Origin: Nitrosospira multiformis
GTDB lineage: Bacteria > Pseudomonadota > Gammaproteobacteria > Burkholderiales > Nitrosomonadaceae
NCBI GenBank assembly: GCA_017306155.1
Contig: JAFKJB010000005.1
Span: 62,001-126,000, forward strand
Reading direction: 5' to 3'
DNA: 64,000 nucleotides
The translations under genes and the position numbers were made by a program. Under the pieces are notes generated by a model that was not told where the DNA came from, ran no database searches, and saw nothing but the letters and a program-made list of their open reading frames with translations. Shown here in pieces: positions 59,885 to 64,000 of this stretch. Within the stretch, counting starts at the first letter, position 1, and each line of letters begins with the position of its first letter.

Positions 59885-59966
59885 TCGTCATGCCTGCAAA
59901 AGCAGGTCTCCAGATCTTTTAGCACAATAACAAACCAATGGATTTCCGCTTTCGCGGAAATGACGA
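59885..59966. repeat. Miniature inverted-repeat element of the TGGATTCCCGC...GCGGGAATGACG kind
   Basis: The left end (59885-59912, starting TCGTCAT and containing CCTGC-AAAA-GCAGG) and the right end (59939-59966, TTTCCGC-TTTC-GCGGAAA ending ATGACGA) are imperfect inverted copies of one 28-bp sequence, each itself palindromic, enclosing 26 bp. Similar paired palindromes are scattered in many beta- and gammaproteobacterial genomes between genes. Confidence 0.6.
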
Positions 59967-60373
59967 TCAAGGTTTTTCCCAAAAGATTCTGCCCATCCAA
60001 AGCAGCTGTCTTTTGCCTGTGCAGTTCTCCAGATCGCTACTCATTTTATTCTGGACAGTAGTACGCATCCTCACCGCTTCACACAAACTCATACCCAGCA
60101 ATTAACGGGATTTTCCCCTTCCTATTCCCCGATTTGAATCCAGCCCGGCGGTGCTAGCCTTTCGGATCGTAGTTGTATCGATGTCGCTTCCTTTGGCGGA
60201 GGGCTCGGGCACTGCGCTTTCATAATCCAGAAAAAAGTCTGTTGGAAATACCTCATTCTGTCAGTGGTCGGTATCAAACCGGAAGAAGCTGCTTTTGGCA
60301 TTCCGGTTCCTTGGCGGATGGAAATTTCAGCGCGTTGGATTTATTCATTTAAAGCCTATAAGGGGAATCGTAA

Positions 60374-61831
60374 ATGACTTTAATCAAGAAGAACTCTCGC
60401 CTGTTTTTACAGGCGAGCTTATACATCCTGACACTATCTGTGAGCGCAATTCATGCGGCAGATAATCTGTCGCCTTCAGCACCGCGTACCAGAATCGACA
60501 GTCTGCGTGAAGCAGATGGCAAGGTGCATGCGGGCGATGATAATTACGCGAACAAGGGGCAAGTGCCCCCTCAGTCGCTTCCACTCGATCAATATCCCGA
60601 TGTCTATAACAATTATATCCAGCCTATCGCGACTGCAATCGACTACCACAACGGGATGGTCTATCTCTTCAACTATGAAAACGACAAGCTGATCATCCTG
60701 GACCCCACCTCTCTTCCCGGTTGGCCCGGGAATGTTCCCTTGCAGCACACAGTAGTGATGCCCGAGGGGAAAAAGATTTATATCACCTCCGACAATACGC
60801 CGGATCACCCTTCCTACATCATCGCCCTGGGTGTGAACGAAATTAACTGGGATACGCGCTACGCCTCACTGACGGTCGAGGCAGTACTTGCAGCTGATAC
60901 ACCCAACAAGCCTGGGGAATTACCGTTTGTCAAACCGGTCAACCAGGTCCAGGCTGTTCCCAACTGGTTGATAGGCAGAGGAACGCAAATTCACGGCCCG
61001 ACCCTGTTGCCGTACTCTGATTTTCTCTACTTCACGGAATTTACGTCGGACAGGATACGTGTCATCAACCACAAAACGAATCAGTTTGTGAGTTTTGATC
61101 CGATTGTCATACCCGGCTACACTGAGCAAACCCATGGAGTTAACTTCAATAAATCGGGCACCATTGGTCTTGGGACAGGCTATTTTTTCGATAACAGTGT
61201 AATCGATATATACAGGCCGAACAGGGAAACGGGTGAACTGCAGACAGTAGGCCAGATCATGCTGGGCAACGAGACGATGCATGCGGCTTTTACCCATTTC
61301 GTGTACTGGCTGGACGAGCGGTACGCTGTCACCGCAACGATGCAATTCGACAAAACCTCCCTCACGCCCTCGACCACGAGTTACATCATTCCACCGAGTG
61401 TATGGCTGCTTGATACCCATGAAGGAACCGCGAAACAGATACTCTGGCCTACCAATCAAGCCAATAAGCAAGGGGTTCTCCGTTCTGCCTCCGACATTGC
61501 TGTAGTGAATGGCAAACTCTACATCGCAGAGGAGGATACCCTCGATTTTACGTTCGGCAATGATGGCTACATCTCGGTATTCGACCTGACCGATCGTAAA
61601 AACCCCCGATTCATCAAGAGGCTGCGGCCCGGTTTCGAACTCCCGAGTGGATACTCCGTAGCACATACCATCAGTCCGACACCGGATAATCGCTATTTGC
61701 TGGTGGCAAGCTGGGTTTCCGGATATGTCCTGAAGATCGATACTGAAACCGACACAGTGGCCACGGTATGGGGGCCGCGTGACGGTCTTGTCAAGCCGCA
61801 TGGCATATTTGCCGCAGGCGGTCTGCGCTGA
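60374..61831 (+). CDS. Secreted beta-propeller protein of unknown function, histidine-rich core
   Basis: A 485-residue protein with a signal peptide (basic start, hydrophobic core, cleavage near SAIHAAD at 26-29). The rest has repeats typical of a YncE/WD-type beta-propeller: GMVYLFNYENDKLIILDP, RIRVINHKTNQFVSFDP, KLYIAEEDTLDF, YLLVASWVSGYVLKIDTETD. Histidines recur in blade-like positions: IHGPT (207), THGVNF (254), MHAAFTH (303, 308), VAHTIS (431), KPHGIF (476), a pattern reminiscent of metal-binding propellers such as nitrous oxide reductase or selenium-binding protein 56. No cysteine is present in the mature part. It precedes the porin and Sco genes on the same strand. Confidence 0.72.
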   Translation: MTLIKKNSRLFLQASLYILTLSVSAIHAADNLSPSAPRTRIDSLREADGKVHAGDDNYANKGQVPPQSLPLDQYPDVYNNYIQPIATAIDYHNGMVYLFNYENDKLIILDPTSLPGWPGNVPLQHTVVMPEGKKIYITSDNTPDHPSYIIALGVNEINWDTRYASLTVEAVLAADTPNKPGELPFVKPVNQVQAVPNWLIGRGTQIHGPTLLPYSDFLYFTEFTSDRIRVINHKTNQFVSFDPIVIPGYTEQTHGVNFNKSGTIGLGTGYFFDNSVIDIYRPNRETGELQTVGQIMLGNETMHAAFTHFVYWLDERYAVTATMQFDKTSLTPSTTSYIIPPSVWLLDTHEGTAKQILWPTNQANKQGVLRSASDIAVVNGKLYIAEEDTLDFTFGNDGYISVFDLTDRKNPRFIKRLRPGFELPSGYSVAHTISPTPDNRYLLVASWVSGYVLKIDTETDTVATVWGPRDGLVKPHGIFAAGGLR

Positions 61832-61850
61832 TCCCGGCAATCCTCCCCTT

Positions 61851-62021
61851 CCTTCATACCTTCGTATTCCGGCCTATCTTCTCCTCCGGGATTCTTTCCG
61901 GAAATAGGACAGGGTGGGCCGTTTCCGGAAGTCAACCAGAAGAATTCATGATTTGACTATGAAATACATCAGCAAAATCCGTTCAGGGATATATCGGCAA
62001 TACTTCAGCGCTATGCTGGCA
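61851..62021 (+). repeat. Direct repeat copy 1: leader plus signal peptide of the porin gene
   Basis: About 171 bp that recur at 63293-63464. It covers 108 bp of leader and the first 21 codons of the porin. A conserved stem pairs GGCCTATCTTCT (61871) with the segment ending AGGGTGGGCC (61920), with G.U pairs, about 40 bp before the ATG. Confidence 0.88.
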
Positions 62022-63233
62022 CTAAGTTTTCTGTTCTTGCTGCCTGAGGCATTCGCAATGAATGGTCATATTGCGGATGGTCCGAAGTGGATTATCGATG
62101 ACACCAAGTGGTTCACTCTCGGCATCGGTTTCCGAGGTTCGGGCGTATGGGCTGAAAACAGGGGTACTGGCAATTTCCAGACCAGTTTCAGCATTGACAA
62201 TGCCCGTGTCTATCTCAACGGGCAGATTCACAAGTATGTCAAATTCGAAAGCTACACCGAATGTACTTTCTGCAATAACACCCATCCCGGGGATAACCCC
62301 AGGATGTCCTACAACATTCTCGCCGCAATCGGAAAGGTCGAGATTAACCGCTTTGTCAATTTCTGGGGTGGGCGCATGCTGGTGCCCACGGAACGGGGCG
62401 AATTGAGTGCCCCTTTTTATCATGCGACACATGATGCCATCAAAACGCCGTTCTTTCCCCAGGGATTCAGTACTAAATTCGGCAGCTTCGGCGCAGGCCG
62501 GTATGGACATGATGACGGAGGAACTTTTTGGGGCAATGTCGAGCCCGGCTTCATCAAAGGCACCCTGGGCTACGCGCTCGGCGTGTACAGAGGCTTGCAA
62601 TCATCCACACCAGCACGCATGGGACCTAATCAGGGTGATAGTGTCGCATGGGCCGGGCGTCTTACCTACAATTTCCTGAACCCCGAGCCGAATCCGGGCT
62701 ATTACACTCGCAATACCTACTTCGGCCAGGCTGGTGACATTCTGGCGCTAGCAGCCGGTACTTCATATCAAAAGGATGGCGCCGGATCGTTTGCGCATCC
62801 CAGCGATTTCCTGGGTCTTGTCGGCGATGTCCTGTTTGAAAAGGTCCTGCCAAAAAATATGGGTGTAGTTACCGTCAACGGTGATTACAAGCAATTCTAT
62901 GCCAATTACTCGCCGCTGGCCTTTGCTGATCCGGACTGCTTCTGCATATTCGATGGGAAAGCATGGGGCGTTACCGGCCTCTACCTGATTCCCGTCAAGG
63001 TAGGGATCGGACAATTTCAACCTTATGGAAGATTTACCAACGTTGAGCCTGATAACAGCAGCAAACGGAAAGAAATCGAGGCTGGGGTGAATTATGTCAT
63101 CAGTGGCTTCAACGCCCGTATTTCAGCGTACTACCAGCACGGTGATCTTCGTACTAAAGGCATCAATTACGCGCCGAATGTAACAGGTGAGAACGTCGAT
63201 GTTTTTAAACTGGCATTCCAGTTGCAAATGTGA
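61959..63233 (+). CDS. Outer-membrane porin, phosphate/polyphosphate-porin-like, with two cysteine pairs
   Basis: A 424-residue outer-membrane beta-barrel. The signal peptide is MKYISKIRSGIYRQYFSAML plus LLPEAFA, cleaved before MNGHIAD. The mature part begins WFTLGIGFRGSGVW and has alternating aromatic/hydrophobic strands such as VYLNGQIHKYVKFES, NARISAYYQHG and FKLAFQLQM at the C-terminus, as in OprO/OprP-type porins. Unusually for a porin it has four cysteines in two pairs, ECTFCNN (102, 105) and DCFCIF (327, 329). ATG 61959 is chosen because it starts the signal peptide. It lies 127 bp after the propeller gene. Confidence 0.75.
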   Translation: MKYISKIRSGIYRQYFSAMLALSFLFLLPEAFAMNGHIADGPKWIIDDTKWFTLGIGFRGSGVWAENRGTGNFQTSFSIDNARVYLNGQIHKYVKFESYTECTFCNNTHPGDNPRMSYNILAAIGKVEINRFVNFWGGRMLVPTERGELSAPFYHATHDAIKTPFFPQGFSTKFGSFGAGRYGHDDGGTFWGNVEPGFIKGTLGYALGVYRGLQSSTPARMGPNQGDSVAWAGRLTYNFLNPEPNPGYYTRNTYFGQAGDILALAAGTSYQKDGAGSFAHPSDFLGLVGDVLFEKVLPKNMGVVTVNGDYKQFYANYSPLAFADPDCFCIFDGKAWGVTGLYLIPVKVGIGQFQPYGRFTNVEPDNSSKRKEIEAGVNYVISGFNARISAYYQHGDLRTKGINYAPNVTGENVDVFKLAFQLQM

Positions 63234-63292
63234 ATTTAATTTCTCCGTCATGCATATCCGCCAATTGGCTGAATAAGCAACATTACCGCAGT

Positions 63293-63464
63293 CCTTTATG
63301 CCTTTGTATTCCGGCCCATCTTCTCCTCCGGGATTCTTCCCCAAAATTGAAGAGGGTGGGCCGTTTCCGGAAGCCAACCAGAAGAATTCATTGACTTGAC
63401 CATGAAATACATCAGCAAAATCCGCTCGCGAATATACCGGCAATACTTCAGCGCTATGCTGGCA
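63293..63464 (+). repeat. Direct repeat copy 2: leader plus signal peptide of the Sco gene
   Basis: Second copy of the 171-bp module, covering the leader and the first 21 codons of the Sco gene. The stem is conserved: GGCCCATCTTCT (63313) with AGAGGGTGGGCC (63351-63362), some pairs changed compatibly through G.U. The protein starts MKYISKIRSRIYRQYFSAML, nearly identical to the porin. Confidence 0.88.
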
Positions 63465-64000
63465 ATCTTGCTTCTGGCAGTGAGTGCCGGAAGTGAGGCG
63501 GCTACAGTTCTCCTGCGCCGCCCGATACCCTTGCTTCCCGAGGCTGCCACCCAGTTGAATCAGGTACATACGGGCAAGGACCCCCGGATGTGGCAATTAG
63601 TCGTTTTTGGGTTCGCCCACTGCAAGGATGTCTGTCCGGCATCGCTTGCCAATCTATCCATGCTGGTCAAAGCTGCTGCGGCCGAAAAGATCAGGATCGG
63701 CGGAATCTTTGTAACAATAGACCCGGATCGGGACACCGACGCAGTGCTGTCACAGTACACCAAGGCCTTCGGAACCGACCTTGGCTATTTGCGGCTCGAG
63801 GGTGGGGAACTGGAGCGGTTCAAGGCTGCTTTCAGCGTGGAAACCGCGTTCTATACGAAAAATGCCGGGAACATGCTGAATTATCAGGTGGATCACAGCA
63901 CTACTGCGTTTCTGATCGATCCTGCGGGAAATATCAGAGTGATATTCGATGCATTGACGGACGCCACGGATATAGAAGATTTATTTCGCAGGAACAGGAC
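63402..64000 (+). CDS. SCO1/SenC family copper protein, C-terminus beyond the right edge
   Basis: About 199 codons of a Sco1/SenC protein on the plus strand, running off the window. After the shared signal peptide the thioredoxin-like domain shows the copper motif FAHCKDVCPASL (C-x3-C) and the downstream His in YQVDHSTTAFLID; ITIDPDRDT-type sequence (FVTIDPDRDTD) is also family-typical. Sco proteins insert copper into cytochrome oxidase CuA or other periplasmic cuproenzymes. The nearest candidate client here is the upstream histidine-rich propeller; this is inference. Confidence 0.88.
   Translation, partial: MKYISKIRSRIYRQYFSAMLAILLLAVSAGSEAATVLLRRPIPLLPEAATQLNQVHTGKDPRMWQLVVFGFAHCKDVCPASLANLSMLVKAAAAEKIRIGGIFVTIDPDRDTDAVLSQYTKAFGTDLGYLRLEGGELERFKAAFSVETAFYTKNAGNMLNYQVDHSTTAFLIDPAGNIRVIFDALTDATDIEDLFRRNR

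Larger units (their letters stand above)
59697..60373. other. Long intergenic region with repeats, no gene seen
   Basis: About 677 bp between dnaJ and the propeller gene. It contains a terminator-like hairpin, a paired palindromic repeat and then about 400 bp with nothing recognised. A short 5'-proximal AGGGGAATCGTAA provides the ribosome site for the next gene. Confidence 0.6.

Overview
The window looks like chromosomal DNA of a chemolithotrophic betaproteobacterium, most likely an ammonia oxidiser of the Nitrosospira/Nitrosomonas type. No ammonia oxidation gene is in view, so this rests on content and architecture: sucrose synthase with a two-domain sucrose-phosphate synthase, an NAD-linked [NiFe] hydrogenase of the Cupriavidus HoxFUYH kind, paired cyanophycin synthetases, and a DUF971-ubiE pair typical of betaproteobacteria. 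Genes are dense, codon use looks even, and I saw no phage, transposase, CRISPR array, rRNA or tRNA.

Layout. (1) 1-12749, minus strand: one long operon read right to left, hypC-hypA-hypB-hypD-hypF-hypE-hoxF-hoxU-hoxY-hoxH-dksA/traR-like-hoxW-acyl-CoA synthetase (cut by the left edge). Several junctions overlap by a few bases. It encodes a soluble NAD-reducing hydrogenase with its own Ni-Fe(CN)2CO assembly factors. (2) 12750-19022: a divergent region with palindromes and a possible leader peptide, a Mg2+ P-type ATPase, the glutathione-dependent formaldehyde pair fghA/frmA behind a palindrome-rich leader, and a DUF1269 membrane protein. (3) 19437-26586: DUF971-ubiE, then a sucrose operon (fructokinase, sucrose-phosphate synthase/phosphatase, sucrose synthase) with overlapping genes. 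(4) 26596-33399: mostly monocistronic accessory genes, including an EpsA-like LuxR regulator, RidA, an orphan TIR-like protein, an Slp lipoprotein, a thiopurine methyltransferase-like enzyme and a GNAT protein. (5) 33707-38097: a likely ovothiol operon (ovoA, a PLP C-S lyase, a DMT exporter).

(6) 38382-46444: a cyanophycin locus made of an unusual ABC protein with an N-terminal extension, a DUF1854 protein and two CphA homologues that have lost different active sites. A sigma-54-like promoter lies in front of the first. (7) 46684-59696: housekeeping genes: dodecin, clpS-clpA, a cold-shock protein, icd, nudJ-mnmA, a glutathione transferase, purB and the heat-shock operon grpE-dnaK-dnaJ. (8) 59697-64000: a repeat-bearing spacer, a histidine-rich secreted beta-propeller, an outer-membrane porin with two cysteine pairs and a Sco1/SenC protein (cut by the right edge). 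The last two share a duplicated leader and signal peptide of about 171 bp.

The parts that most deserve follow-up are the complementary decay of the two cyanophycin synthetases, the propeller-porin-Sco cluster with its duplicated secretion module, and the ovoA/lyase/exporter operon.
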